From VBWE01 sp943372645 (lineage in GTDB: Bacteria; Bacteroidota; Bacteroidia; Palsa-965): a DNA stretch of 64,000 nucleotides. Each line of letters begins with the position of its first letter. The stretch's first letter is position 1. Under the pieces are notes generated by a model. It did no database searches. It had not been told where the DNA came from and was given only the letters and a program-made list of their open reading frames with translations. Position numbers and translations under genes: made by a program. The stretch spans positions 186,001 through 250,000 of the forward strand of contig CALRZN010000002.1 in the NCBI GenBank assembly GCA_943372645.1. The letters run 5' to 3'. Of the stretch, positions 16,542 through 26,609 are shown piece after piece.

Positions 16542-19500
16542 TTATGATTGTGTATGGTTTATGAAATCGATGACGAATTTAGTGCCTTTTTTGTTGTCAA
16601 GCCGTATTTTTCCATTGATTTGTTCAACGAGGGTAACAACTAGCTGTAAACCGAGGGATTCGGTGTTGCGGTAATCCACGTGATCGGGCAGCCCCACACC
16701 GTCGTCGGCAATTGAAATACAGATGGCCCGATCGGTTTCTTTCATTGACACATAGATGTTTCCTTTGCGGTTATCCGGGAACGCGTATTTGAGCGCATTG
16801 GAAATAATTTCGTTGATGATGAGTCCGCAGGGAATGGCCGTATCTAAGTTGAGGTGAATATTGCCGGTTTCGAGGTGCAGCTCGGGCGGGTTTTCCGGTC
16901 CGGAATAAGAATGCACCAGGTTCTTGCTGATATTCTCCACGTATTCCGAGAAGTTGATGTTTGAAAAGTCCTTGGTCTGGTAAAGGCTTTCGTGGATAAA
17001 TGCCATGGACTTGATGCGGTTCTGGCTTTCGCGCAGCAGTTCCAGCGTTTTCTGATCGCGCACGTATGACGATTGCAGGTTGAGGATGCTGGAGATCACC
17101 TGCAGGTTGTTTTTCACGCGGTGATGCACTTCTTTCAGCAACACTTCTTTTTCCTTTACCGATTGTTTCAGGCGTTCTTCCGCATTTTTTTTATCGGTAA
17201 TGTCATGCGCGATACACGAGACTTCAATCGGTGTACCGGTTTCATCCAGGATCGGGTTCAGGTAAATTTCACGCCACACTTCCACCCCGTTTTTGCTGCG
17301 GGTGGCTGTTTCAAAATGCTGCGGGTTGCCTTTCAGCGTTTCGTCGAGTTTTTCTTTCCAGAACGTATTGTATTCGCCGGAAGAAACCATGTTGCCGACA
17401 ACGAGGCTGAGGCCAACCGCAGGCTCCACGGCGTACTGCAGCCGCAGCCAGTTTGCCTGGTTCTGGTTATACGACGTCATGCAGTAGTTGCGATCCATCG
17501 TCCAGATGTGGTGCGAACTGGTTTCAAATACGGCCTGTAGTTTTGCAGCCTGCAGTTTGATCTGTTCTTCCGCATTCCGTTTGTCGGTAATTTCGTGTGA
17601 GATGTATGAAACCTCTTCGATGGTTCCGTCCTGCATCACAATCGGGTCGAGACTGGTTTCGTACCAGCGTATTTTTCCGGAGCTGGCTTTTACCTGTATG
17701 GTGTATTTCAGCCGTTCGCCCTGTAATGCCCGGTTGTGATAATCCTGGAAAGGCTCCCTGTGATCACCCATATCGAGCATCCGGGTTTTTTCTACGGTCA
17801 TCCCGGCCGCTACATTAACCCCATGATTTTCCAATGCATTCTGCGCATAGTTTTCGTTGAATGACGTAAGTACATTATTGCGGTTAATGGTATAGATGAG
17901 GTGCGAGCTGCTCTGGAAAATGGATTTTATTTTGGCAGCCTGCAGTTGCAGCTGGAGTTCGGCTTTTTTCAGTTCGGTGATGTCGCGCGATACGCCCATG
18001 GCACCGATTACTTCGCCGTTTTCGTTGCGCAGCACACTGGCCGAAAGGTACGCGGTAAACGGTTCGCCCGATTTGCGCACGTTGGTTACTTCGCCCGAGA
18101 ACATACCGGTTTGTTCCAGCAGCACACCCATTACAGTCATACGCTCATCGGGATCGGCATACAAAAATGAAACGTGTTTGCCCAGCACATCTTCGGCGCT
18201 GTACCCGAATGTTTTTTCCGCCGCGCGGTTAAATTCGGTAATGATGCCGTTGTTGTCAGACGCGCAGATCATGTCGAGCGAACTGTCGATCATCAGGCGT
18301 ACATATTTCTGGTTGGCTTCGAGCAGGCGTTCGGCGCGTTTACGTTCTTCTATTTCGGCCTTAAGCTGTTTGTTTGTTTCTTCCGCCAGCTGGGCACGTA
18401 ACTGTTCCTTTTCTAATTTCTGCCGCTCGGTAATGTCCATGATGAATCCTTCGAGAAAAAGGAATTCACCGGTTTTTGAAAATACAGCCTCGCCTTTCTC
18501 AAGCACATTTTTTTCTTTTCCGTGTTTGTCCATCAGGCGGTACTGAATCTCGAACTGCGTGTGCTGTTTAATGGCCTCCTGTATTTTTTTCCGGTTTGCT
18601 CCATTATCAGCCGCATGAATCAGGTCAACATAGGATCTCTTTTTATTGTTGATGAGCTCTGCGGGTTTGTACCCGGTGAGTGCTTCGCTGCCCCCGCTTA
18701 CAAACAGCATGGTCCACAGGTCGTCGTTCAGGCAGCGATATGCCATGCCCGGCAGGTTGGCCATCAGCGTGGCGTGTGTACGTTCACTTTCGGCCAGCGC
18801 TATTTCAGCCAGTTTGCGTTCGGTAATCTCCACAACGGTAAGAATACGCAGCATGCGGTTGCCGAACGGAATGTCCTGCCCGCGCGCTTCGAGGTAGATT
18901 TCTTTATCGTTATCGTGGCGCCGGCTTTTTATTTCATACGTTGCATTTTCGCGGCGGGCCTTCTCCCCAATTTTCTGCGGTTCAAAAATCAGCCCGATGG
19001 GTTTGCCGATCAGTTCGTCGCGCGTATTGTATCCGAATATGGAGGCGAACTGGTCGTTCACATCCACAATAATTCCTTCTTCAAGAAAAACGATGCCTTC
19101 CATGGCCACCTGCGAAAGCAGGCGGAAGCGTTCTTCGCTTTCGCGGAGTGCTTCTTCGTGTTTTTTCTGCGGGGTTATGTCGCGCGAAATGCCTTCCACT
19201 GCAATAATAATCCCGTCTTCATTCAGCAGGGGTTTGTTGCGTGTTTCAGTCCATATTATTTCGCCGTCTTTACGTATCCAGCGCATCACCAGGCCGGCCT
19301 CAGAATCTATTCCGCTTACTTTTACATGGTCCTGTATAATGGCCTGCGATTGTTTCAGCAGTTCCACATCTTCGGGATGCACCAGCGAAAAACCTTTGTA
19401 CGGATCGGCATAAAATTCTTCGGGCGTAAAACCGGTAATGGTTTTTACCGAAGGGCTCACGTATTCATAACGCGGCTCGGGGTAAAGCATGTAACGGTAA

Positions 19501-21275
19501 ACAATATCGCTTGCGTTTTCTGCAAGCATCCGGAAACGCATTTCGCTTTCGCGTATTTTCCGGTCCGCTTCAATGGTGGTGGTAATGTCTTCGAGCGTAC
19601 CCACCCAGCCCATAAACTGGTTGTCGAGCGTATGTGTAATACTTACCTGGATGCGGAGCCAGCGCTGCGAACCGTTTACGTCGCTGAACATGCGGAACTC
19701 ATCCGCATACGCTGATTTGTTGCTTACCGCGGTCCGTATTTTTTTCATCAGCCGGTCGGTATCATCCGGGTGGATGCGCCGGAACCAGGCGTGCTGAAAT
19801 ATTTTGCCTTCATTGAGGCCGGAAATTTCTTCTACTTTTTTGTTGATGTAAACCAGCTTGCCCACATTGTTGGTAATGAAAATACCGATGGGCGACGATT
19901 CGCTGATCTGGATCAGCCGGTTATCGCTTTCCTGCAGGTCATCGAGCGCTTTACGCAGTGCATCCACATTGCGCACAATACCAAACAGGCTTACTACTTT
20001 TTCTTCATCATCCGAATACGGAAAAATACGTTCCTCCACCCAGATGTATTTCCCGGAAATGCCATGGCGGAAACGGTACACCAGTGTTTTCGGGGTGCGT
20101 TTCGCCACCACTTCTTCAATCGCTTTAATCAGCGCCGGCAGATCTTCGGGGTGGCAAAAATCAACTAAGCTGGTATCGTTGGCATTGAACTGTTCTTTTT
20201 TCAGCCCGATGATCTGCTCGATGTTTTCACTTACAAAGCGCACTGCTTTTGTGCGGTCGGAATAAAAATCGACATGGTAAATCAGGTCGCCGATGTTGTT
20301 CAGCACCATGGCCAGCGCTTTCTCGCTTTGTGAAAGTGCACGCGTGGTTTTAAATTCATCGGTTAAATCGCGGGTGATCCCGAAATTACCGATGTGCTGT
20401 CCTTTTTCGTTGTAACGGGGATATACTTTTTCTTCAATGTTCCGCCACTCGCCTGTTTCCAGGTTCCGGAAACGGTATTTGAAAACACCCGGTTTTTTTT
20501 CCGTTACAATTTTTTTTGATGTTTCTTTTATTGCCCCGTGATCATCGGGGTGACAATATTTTATCAGGTTATCCAGGTTATTGACATATTCATCCTTGGT
20601 CATGCCAAACACCCGTGTGATGCTGTCGCTGATAAACATCACCTTGCGTTTTCCCGGTTCGGGGAATGCGATGTAATAAATTACTTCGCCGATGTTGTTG
20701 AGGATGAGGGAAAGCGATTGTTCTTTTTCGCGTATTTCCTGCTCGGCGTGTTTTTTATCGGTAATGTCGCGTGTAATGCCGATGTTGGCAATGTGTGCAC
20801 CGGATTCGTTGTACTGGGGATAAACTGTTTCTTCAATCCAGATGTATTCGTTCCGGATGACGTGAAAAAAGCGATACGTAAATGTGCGTGCCGTTTTGAA
20901 TTCTTTCAGCTGGATGGACGTATCGAGTATACCGGGCAGGTCATCGGGATGGCAGCGTTCAACAATGCTGTCGAGCAGTTCCCCGTATTCGTGCTGGCGA
21001 ATGCCCATGATGCGTTCCACCTGCGGACCGATATAACGCACCGTTCTTTTTTTATCCGGCGACACATCAACAAAGTACACCAGCTCATTGATATTGGCCA
21101 GCATCTTTTCGATGGTCTCGTAATCGTGTTTTAAAATCGTGTCGGGCTGAAAATCGACGCTTTCCGATACCCGGCGGATCTGCCTGATGTTATCTTCAAT
21201 ACCGTCAATAATACCCTGGAGCCGGCTGATTTCTTCAATCAGTTCGCTTTTCGTTTTGTTTTTTAATACGCTCAT
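16542..21275 (-). CDS. Soluble sensor histidine kinase with ten PAS domains (HisKA_2 type)
   Basis: 1577 residues without a membrane segment. I count ten consecutive PAS/PAC units, each ending in a D-I-T-like connector (for example ITRDITDKKHAEQ, ISRDITPQKKHEEA, MDITERQKLEKE), joined by short coiled coils. The C-terminal part is a HisKA_2 domain with the phosphoacceptor His near 1380 in LLKEVHHRVKNNLQVISSIL, then an HATPase_c domain (CGLIINEIISNALKYAFPD; ADDGVGLPDH). HisKA_2 kinases usually pair with separate regulators, here the LytTR protein 5 nt downstream. Its ATG overlaps the stop of the MORN gene (ATGA). The signals sensed are unknown; several PAS units may bind ligands or mediate dimer contacts. 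Confidence 0.95.
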   Translation of the reverse strand: MSVLKNKTKSELIEEISRLQGIIDGIEDNIRQIRRVSESVDFQPDTILKHDYETIEKMLANINELVYFVDVSPDKKRTVRYIGPQVERIMGIRQHEYGELLDSIVERCHPDDLPGILDTSIQLKEFKTARTFTYRFFHVIRNEYIWIEETVYPQYNESGAHIANIGITRDITDKKHAEQEIREKEQSLSLILNNIGEVIYYIAFPEPGKRKVMFISDSITRVFGMTKDEYVNNLDNLIKYCHPDDHGAIKETSKKIVTEKKPGVFKYRFRNLETGEWRNIEEKVYPRYNEKGQHIGNFGITRDLTDEFKTTRALSQSEKALAMVLNNIGDLIYHVDFYSDRTKAVRFVSENIEQIIGLKKEQFNANDTSLVDFCHPEDLPALIKAIEEVVAKRTPKTLVYRFRHGISGKYIWVEERIFPYSDDEEKVVSLFGIVRNVDALRKALDDLQESDNRLIQISESSPIGIFITNNVGKLVYINKKVEEISGLNEGKIFQHAWFRRIHPDDTDRLMKKIRTAVSNKSAYADEFRMFSDVNGSQRWLRIQVSITHTLDNQFMGWVGTLEDITTTIEADRKIRESEMRFRMLAENASDIVYRYMLYPEPRYEYVSPSVKTITGFTPEEFYADPYKGFSLVHPEDVELLKQSQAIIQDHVKVSGIDSEAGLVMRWIRKDGEIIWTETRNKPLLNEDGIIIAVEGISRDITPQKKHEEALRESEERFRLLSQVAMEGIVFLEEGIIVDVNDQFASIFGYNTRDELIGKPIGLIFEPQKIGEKARRENATYEIKSRRHDNDKEIYLEARGQDIPFGNRMLRILTVVEITERKLAEIALAESERTHATLMANLPGMAYRCLNDDLWTMLFVSGGSEALTGYKPAELINNKKRSYVDLIHAADNGANRKKIQEAIKQHTQFEIQYRLMDKHGKEKNVLEKGEAVFSKTGEFLFLEGFIMDITERQKLEKEQLRAQLAEETNKQLKAEIEERKRAERLLEANQKYVRLMIDSSLDMICASDNNGIITEFNRAAEKTFGYSAEDVLGKHVSFLYADPDERMTVMGVLLEQTGMFSGEVTNVRKSGEPFTAYLSASVLRNENGEVIGAMGVSRDITELKKAELQLQLQAAKIKSIFQSSSHLIYTINRNNVLTSFNENYAQNALENHGVNVAAGMTVEKTRMLDMGDHREPFQDYHNRALQGERLKYTIQVKASSGKIRWYETSLDPIVMQDGTIEEVSYISHEITDKRNAEEQIKLQAAKLQAVFETSSHHIWTMDRNYCMTSYNQNQANWLRLQYAVEPAVGLSLVVGNMVSSGEYNTFWKEKLDETLKGNPQHFETATRSKNGVEVWREIYLNPILDETGTPIEVSCIAHDITDKKNAEERLKQSVKEKEVLLKEVHHRVKNNLQVISSILNLQSSYVRDQKTLELLRESQNRIKSMAFIHESLYQTKDFSNINFSEYVENISKNLVHSYSGPENPPELHLETGNIHLNLDTAIPCGLIINEIISNALKYAFPDNRKGNIYVSMKETDRAICISIADDGVGLPDHVDYRNTESLGLQLVVTLVEQINGKIRLDNKKGTKFVIDFINHTQS

Positions 21276-22834
21276 GGATTCGAACCGGCTGGAGTTTCTT
21301 TCTTTTTATCAGATTCGAATTTGATTTTTACGCCATCAAATTTTATTTCCACATCGTCTTTAAATGTGATCGTCAGCACCAGGAGTCCGAATTCATCATA
21401 GTATTTCCAGTCGCCTTCTTTGCGGCCATAAATAAATTTGCCCGACTGCCATGTTTTACCGTTTTCATAATAATACACGTGCTGTCCGTCAGGCACGCCA
21501 TTTAAAAAAGCACCTTCAAAACGGGTGTTTTTATTTGCGGTATAAATATGTTTCCACACCCCGTCGCGCAGATCGGCTTTGTACACTCCTTCTTCCCGGT
21601 AATCTTCCAGTTCAAAAACCCATGTACCTTCTTTCAGCCCGTCGATGTATTCACCTTTGGTGATGATGTTTCCTTTGGCATCGTATTCGGTCATCATGCC
21701 ATTGCGTAAACCGTCGGTATAGGCTTCTTCGCGCAGCAGGCTTCCATCTTCGTAATACCATTTCCAGTCGCCTACGGGCCGGCCTTTTTTATCGTATTTT
21801 CCTTTCTGATCGGTTTTGCCATTCGGGTGGTAAAATGTCCACACGCCGATTTTTATACCATTCACATATTCGCCTTCCGCTTTCAGTTCACCGGTTTCGT
21901 GATATTCTTTCCACTTGCCCTGTTCTTTTCCTTTTTCATCGTAAATGCCTTCCCCGATTTTAATGCCGTCTTTGAACACTTCTGCACCTACAATTTTTCC
22001 TTCGGGTGAATATTCACGGATAACTCCTTCCGGAACGCCGTCGCGATATACACCTACATATTTTGGTTTCCCGTTTTCATGATATTCGGTTCGTGTTTCC
22101 ACTTTGGCCAGCTCCGGCGGATTTTTTACGAGCACACCGTTTTCATATTTCACGATGTTGATCATATTACCGAACTCATTGAATTCTTTAAAATACCCGT
22201 TCTTTTTATCGTCGAGGTAACGGCCTTCAATTTTTGTTTTGCCGTTTACATAAAATTCTTTCCACATGCCCTGCCGCAGGCCGTTTGCATCGCGGCGGTT
22301 AATGCGGTCGGTGCTTTTTACAAAACCACCTTTGTATTCGGTAATGGTTATGATTGTGCCGGTGGTATCATATTCATAACCGGTGCCCTGTTCTTTTCCC
22401 ACTTCAAAGGGAATAGTTTTCTGCACCTTGTTCGATTTATAAAAATAAGTGCTTACTCCCTGCTTCACATCGTTCACAAACTGTTCTTCCGATTCGAGCT
22501 GGCCCAGCGCATCGTAATTGCGTTTCGGTCCGTTCTTCTTCCCGTTTTTGTAGGTGTATTCAATATTTATTTTTCCCTGTTCTGTAAAAAAACGCCAGGT
22601 GCTGTCGAGTTCAAAATTTCTGCGGTTGCCTTCTGATTTTAATTTACCGTTCGGGTAATAGGTTTTCCAGTAGCCATCCGGCTTCCCGTCGCGCATAGTA
22701 CCTTCGCTTGAAAGCTTACCGTTACTGTGATAAAATTTATTGTAGCCGTTTGGGTTAACATCTCCTGTTTGCGCAGGTTGTGAAATACCGCGCAGTGTTA
22801 AAAACAGGATGAGCAGCAGCAAAAACGTTCTCAT
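21272..22834 (-). CDS. Exported MORN-variant repeat protein (YwqK-like)
   Basis: 520 residues. After a signal peptide (TFLLLLILFLTLRGISQ) the protein is made of about 18 repeats of roughly 23 residues with the pattern G.w..Yy.NGkl..eg.y.nGk (KPDGYWKTYYPNGKLKSEG; GEWKEYHETG-like units). This is the MORN_2 repeat also called YwqK family; databases often label such proteins antitoxins, which nothing here supports. It is likely periplasmic or at the cell surface. Its stop codon overlaps the start of the ten-PAS kinase, so the two are made together. A link to signalling is inferred from that coupling only. Confidence 0.87.
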   Translation of the reverse strand: MRTFLLLLILFLTLRGISQPAQTGDVNPNGYNKFYHSNGKLSSEGTMRDGKPDGYWKTYYPNGKLKSEGNRRNFELDSTWRFFTEQGKINIEYTYKNGKKNGPKRNYDALGQLESEEQFVNDVKQGVSTYFYKSNKVQKTIPFEVGKEQGTGYEYDTTGTIITITEYKGGFVKSTDRINRRDANGLRQGMWKEFYVNGKTKIEGRYLDDKKNGYFKEFNEFGNMINIVKYENGVLVKNPPELAKVETRTEYHENGKPKYVGVYRDGVPEGVIREYSPEGKIVGAEVFKDGIKIGEGIYDEKGKEQGKWKEYHETGELKAEGEYVNGIKIGVWTFYHPNGKTDQKGKYDKKGRPVGDWKWYYEDGSLLREEAYTDGLRNGMMTEYDAKGNIITKGEYIDGLKEGTWVFELEDYREEGVYKADLRDGVWKHIYTANKNTRFEGAFLNGVPDGQHVYYYENGKTWQSGKFIYGRKEGDWKYYDEFGLLVLTITFKDDVEIKFDGVKIKFESDKKKETPAGSNP

Positions 22835-22913
22835 AGATCTACTTATTGGCCTGAGGAAATGAGGCTGTTCTACAAATTTACCTTTTCATCCGGGTTTTTC
22901 ATAGCTAAAGCTA

Positions 22914-22960
22914 AAAAAAGACCCGCCTCCTTCGGCTATCGCCCAGGATGGCGGGTCTTT
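22914..22960 (-). terminator. Terminator of nadA
   Basis: GACCCGCC and GGCGGGTC form an 8-bp stem (22920-22927 with 22950-22957), with a T run on the minus strand. It lies between nadA and the MORN gene, so the MORN-kinase-regulator operon needs its own promoter in the same gap. Confidence 0.8.
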
Positions 22961-22990
22961 CCTGTTAAAACCAGCTTTTCTGCTGAACAA

Positions 22991-23980
22991 TCAGCCTTTC
23001 AGTCCTTTCGACAGTTCGAGCATGCGGCGGATGGGTTTCACGGATTTTTCCATGAGGTCGGCCGGCAGCTGAATTTCGGGCAATTCATATTTCATACACA
23101 CATAGAGTTTCTCGAGTGTATTCAGTTTCATGTGCGGGCAATCGTTACACGCGCAGTTGTTTGTGGGCGGTGCCGGGATAAATGTTTTGAGCGGCGACAT
23201 TTTTGCCATCTGGTGCAGGATGCCGGTTTCTGTAGCCACAATGTATTCATTCGCATCGTCGCGCACGGTGTAGTTCAGCAGCGCCGTGGTGGAACCTATA
23301 AAGTCGGCGAGGTTCAGCACATGTTCTTCGCATTCCGGGTGGGCGATAAATTTTGCGTTCGGATGTTGTTGTTTCAGACGGGTAATTTTTTCGAGTGAAA
23401 AAATTTCATGCACCATGCACGATCCGTTCCAGAGCACCATATCGCGGCCGGTTTTCTGTGCGATGTAACGACCCAGGTTTTTATCCGGCGCAAAAATGAT
23501 TTTCTGATCGGGCGGAACGCTGTTTACAATGTGTTCTGCATTGGTGGACGTACAGATGATATCTGAAAGCGCTTTTATTCCTGCCGTGCAGTTGATGTAG
23601 GAAATCACAATATGGTCCGGGTACTTCGCCCGGAACGCCGCAAATTCTTCAGGCGGGCACGAATCAGCCAGCGAACAGCCGGCTTTTAAATCGGGCAGCA
23701 CCACTTTTTTATCCGGGTTCAGAATTTTAGCGGTTTCTGCCATAAAATGTACGCCGGCGAAAACAATAAGGTCGGCCGAAGTAGATGCAGCCTGCTGGGC
23801 CAGGCCCAAACTATCGCCCACGTAATCGGCAATGTCCTGTATTTCGCCTTCCTGGTAGTAATGCGCGAGCAGCACTGCGTTCTTTTCTTTTTTCAGCTGG
23901 CGGATGGCTTCGTACAGGTCAAGTGTGGGATCGGGACGGATGTCTAAAAAACCCCTTAATTCAAGTTCCTCTGTTTTCAT
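22991..23980 (-). CDS. nadA: Quinolinate synthase NadA
   Basis: 329 residues, the usual length. It condenses iminoaspartate with dihydroxyacetone phosphate to quinolinate in NAD synthesis and holds a [4Fe-4S] cluster. Visible motifs: LLAHYYQEGEIQDIADYVGD; GVHFMAETAKILNPDKKVVL; cluster Cys in DLKAGCSLADSC, LWNGSCMVHE and NCACNDCPHMKLNT. nadB and nadC are not in this window. The upstream gap (23981-24514) is AT-rich and holds its promoter. Confidence 0.97.
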   Translation of the reverse strand: MKTEELELRGFLDIRPDPTLDLYEAIRQLKKEKNAVLLAHYYQEGEIQDIADYVGDSLGLAQQAASTSADLIVFAGVHFMAETAKILNPDKKVVLPDLKAGCSLADSCPPEEFAAFRAKYPDHIVISYINCTAGIKALSDIICTSTNAEHIVNSVPPDQKIIFAPDKNLGRYIAQKTGRDMVLWNGSCMVHEIFSLEKITRLKQQHPNAKFIAHPECEEHVLNLADFIGSTTALLNYTVRDDANEYIVATETGILHQMAKMSPLKTFIPAPPTNNCACNDCPHMKLNTLEKLYVCMKYELPEIQLPADLMEKSVKPIRRMLELSKGLKG

Positions 23981-24514
23981 ACTTATAACAGTTTACTATT
24001 TTAATTATAATATCTATTACTATTATTAGCGTGTTAGTTTGGTTGGAAAAAAAATGCCTTTATCCTTGCATCTCTGAGTTTTTAAATACCAATAACACGT
24101 TATCAACAGTATTGTTTTTACAAACATCTGAAAAATAAGCTTCTGTAAGGTTATTAACATCTTGTTTATAACGGAAAGAACAGGATGTTGTGAACGCTTT
24201 CATCACCTGTTTTGGGTGATTTCGCTGTTCATTTTTACCCGCTATAAATTTATTCACAACGCATACAGTTTTAAACCTTTTTGATATACGGATACAGGAT
24301 CGGGATATCAAAATTTATTTTGCAGAAACTTAGGAACAGAAATACACTGTTATTCATAAAAAGACTGTTCAAAACTTGGTTCGTATTCACCTCATTTTCA
24401 GCACTCCTTTTTTCGCACAACCGTAGGTTTGTTAATAAAGTATTTATAAGCGGTGCTTTTTCACGAATCCAATCCCGTTATCTACCTTTGTGTTGCCTTT
24501 TTAAACCAGGAACC
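23981..24514. other. 534-bp AT-rich gap between divergent nadA and rpiB
   Basis: No convincing gene is present. The stretch is visibly AT-rich and holds words close to the DnaA box TTATCCACA. One mismatch: TTATCAACA (24100-24108), TTATTCACA (24250-24258). Two mismatches: TTATTAACA (24151-24159), TTATAAACA on the minus strand (24163-24171), TTATTCATA (24350-24358). A TACCTTTG box serving rpiB is at 24483-24490. Confidence 0.5.
24483..24490 (+). promoter_or_regulatory. -7 box (TACCTTTG) of rpiB
   Basis: Exact TAnnTTTG match 24 nt before the rpiB ATG. No clear -33 TTG was found. Confidence 0.55.
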
Positions 24515-24952
24515 ATGTCAGAAAACCGTATTGCTATTGGATGTGACCACGCCGGTTATACCTTAAAAGAACAGATCCGCACGTATTTAACTGCTTCCGG
24601 TTACGAAGTTAAAGATTTCGGTACGTATTCTGCCGACAGTGTGGATTACCCGGATTTTGCGCACCAGGTGGCATCGGCGGTTGAACAGGGCGAATTTCCG
24701 AAAGGTATTCTCATCTGCGGCAGCGGCAACGGCATTAATATGGCAGCCAACAAACACCAGGGCATACGTTCAGCGCTTTGCTGGATACCGGAAATTGCAA
24801 CACTGGCCCGGCAGCACAACGATGCAAACATTGTGGCCTTACCTGCCCGCTTTATTTCGGAAGAAGAAGGAAAAGCAATTGTGGACCAGTTTCTTAACAC
24901 CGCTTTTGAAGGCGGCCGCCACCAGAACCGCGTCAATAAAATTTCCTGCTGA
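24515..24952 (+). CDS. rpiB: Ribose 5-phosphate isomerase B
   Basis: 145 residues from the ATG at 24515; the frame is open further upstream but the promoter box and family length support this start. RpiB/LacA signature: IAIGCDHAGYTLKEQI with the catalytic Asp-His, GILICGSGNGINMAANKHQG with the anion-binding loop, and ARQHNDANIVALPARFI. It interconverts ribose 5-phosphate and ribulose 5-phosphate in the pentose phosphate pathway, in the cytoplasm. The M28 peptidase gene follows after 71 nt. Confidence 0.96.
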   Translation: MSENRIAIGCDHAGYTLKEQIRTYLTASGYEVKDFGTYSADSVDYPDFAHQVASAVEQGEFPKGILICGSGNGINMAANKHQGIRSALCWIPEIATLARQHNDANIVALPARFISEEEGKAIVDQFLNTAFEGGRHQNRVNKISC

Positions 24953-25023
24953 ACCGGGTATATTATATAAACGGTAAAGACAATACGATCTACCCGGGTT
25001 AATTTTACCTGAAAACAGAGTAC

Positions 25024-26598
25024 ATGAAAAATACCCGAAATTTTATTTTCCTTACGCTGCTCCTTATAATAGGAACTGCGTTTGAAGCACCAAACGACGG
25101 TTTTTCCGACCGTTATGCCGAAACCATCACTGCAGCTGATCTGCGCACCCACCTGGAAATACTGGCTTCGGACGAATACGAAGGCCGTTCAACCGGGCAG
25201 AAGGGACAGAAAATGGCTGCGGCCTACATTTCCGGTCAGTTTAAAGCGAACGGTATCCCGGAACTGGCTGCAGGCGGGTATTATCAAACATATCCGCTGA
25301 TTGAAAAGCTGCCCGGGGCGGGAACTATTACAGCAGGTACGACCACGTTCCGTTTCGGTGCTGATTTTTTCTACAATTCTATTATTGATGACCTGGACAT
25401 GCAACTCACCGAAGTGGTATTTGCCGGTTACAGCATCAGCGATAAAAAATACGATGACTATAAAAATACCGATGTAAAAGGAAAAGTGGTAATGCTGATT
25501 GACGGAGAGCCTCGCGATAAAAAAGGAAAACCGCTTTTTGCTTACGAACCGAAATCCTGGAAAACCGACCGGCAGGTAAAAGTGGCCGAAGCACGTAAAC
25601 GCGGAGCTGCTGCAGTATTCATCATCTGCCCGGATTACGAGAAAACAAAAACGGAAATGAAACACAGCATCGAAAAAATTGCGATGCACCTCGACATTCC
25701 CGATACGAGCAAAAAAAGTGTTTCCGCTCCGTTTTATTACATCACACCGGCTATGGCCGAAACCATACTGCTGAACGGCGGCAGCAAAGAAACACTGAAC
25801 ACACTCATCGCGCGGATACGGAATAAAAAGAAACCACATTCATTCACGGTAAAATCGCCGGTGCATGTGGATGTAACCCGCCAGGAACGAAAAATTACCG
25901 CTGAAAACGTACTCGGCTTTGTGGAAGGATCGGATCTGAAAGAAGAAATCATCGTGGTAACGGCGCATTACGATCACCTCGGTAAAGAAGGCGATGTGGT
26001 GTATAACGGCGCTGATGATGACGGTTCAGGAACAGTTGCTGTAATTGAAATGGCGCAGGCATTTGCCAAAGCAAAAAAAGAAGGACATGGTCCGCGCCGC
26101 AGCATGTTGTTTATGACTGTTTCCGGCGAAGAGCGCGGACTGCTCGGTTCAAAGTGGTACACGGAATATCCCGTGTTTCCGCTCGGGCAAACGGTTTGTG
26201 ATCTGAACATCGACATGATCGGGCGCGTGGATGAAGCGCATGCAAACGATGCGAATTACCTCTACATTATCGGTGCTGATAAAATGAGTTCGGAACTGCA
26301 GGCGATAAACGAAGAAGCCAATAAACGCAAAACAAAACTGGTGCTCGATTACAAATTCAATGATGAAAAAGACCCGAACCGGTTTTATTATCGCTCCGAT
26401 CACTATAATTTTGTGAAGAAGAATGTGCCGGTAATTTTTTACTTTAACGGGGTACATAAAGACTATCACAAAGAAACCGATGAAGTAAGCAAAATTGATT
26501 TTGACGCGATGGAAAAACGAACCCGCCTGGTTTTTTATACCGCCTGGGAACTGGCCAACCGCGACAAACGCATTGTGGTAGATAAAAAAGGAAAATAA
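25024..26598 (+). CDS. Exported M28 family zinc peptidase
   Basis: 524 residues. A signal peptide (FIFLTLLLIIGTAFE) is followed by an M28 peptidase with a PA-like insertion (about 100-250). Zinc ligands and catalytic residues in order: TAHYDHLG, NGADDDGSGT, SGEERGLLGS, NIDMIGRVD and HKDYHKETDE. The family are aminopeptidases or carboxypeptidases with two co-catalytic zinc ions. The protein is probably periplasmic or surface-exposed and feeds on peptides. lutB starts 11 nt downstream, so the two may share a transcript. A second, shorter M28 gene lies at 32636. Confidence 0.92.
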   Translation: MKNTRNFIFLTLLLIIGTAFEAPNDGFSDRYAETITAADLRTHLEILASDEYEGRSTGQKGQKMAAAYISGQFKANGIPELAAGGYYQTYPLIEKLPGAGTITAGTTTFRFGADFFYNSIIDDLDMQLTEVVFAGYSISDKKYDDYKNTDVKGKVVMLIDGEPRDKKGKPLFAYEPKSWKTDRQVKVAEARKRGAAAVFIICPDYEKTKTEMKHSIEKIAMHLDIPDTSKKSVSAPFYYITPAMAETILLNGGSKETLNTLIARIRNKKKPHSFTVKSPVHVDVTRQERKITAENVLGFVEGSDLKEEIIVVTAHYDHLGKEGDVVYNGADDDGSGTVAVIEMAQAFAKAKKEGHGPRRSMLFMTVSGEERGLLGSKWYTEYPVFPLGQTVCDLNIDMIGRVDEAHANDANYLYIIGADKMSSELQAINEEANKRKTKLVLDYKFNDEKDPNRFYYRSDHYNFVKKNVPVIFYFNGVHKDYHKETDEVSKIDFDAMEKRTRLVFYTAWELANRDKRIVVDKKGK

Positions 26599-26609
26599 AA
26601 CGAAGTACC

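Noticed and set aside
21272..22834. MORN/YwqK protein as a toxin-antitoxin component
   Set aside because: The label comes from database naming. There is no toxin gene beside it, and the protein has a signal peptide.
24060..24311. Minus-strand open frame of 83 codons in the nadA-rpiB gap
   Set aside because: AT-rich DNA with no start signal and no protein-like pattern.
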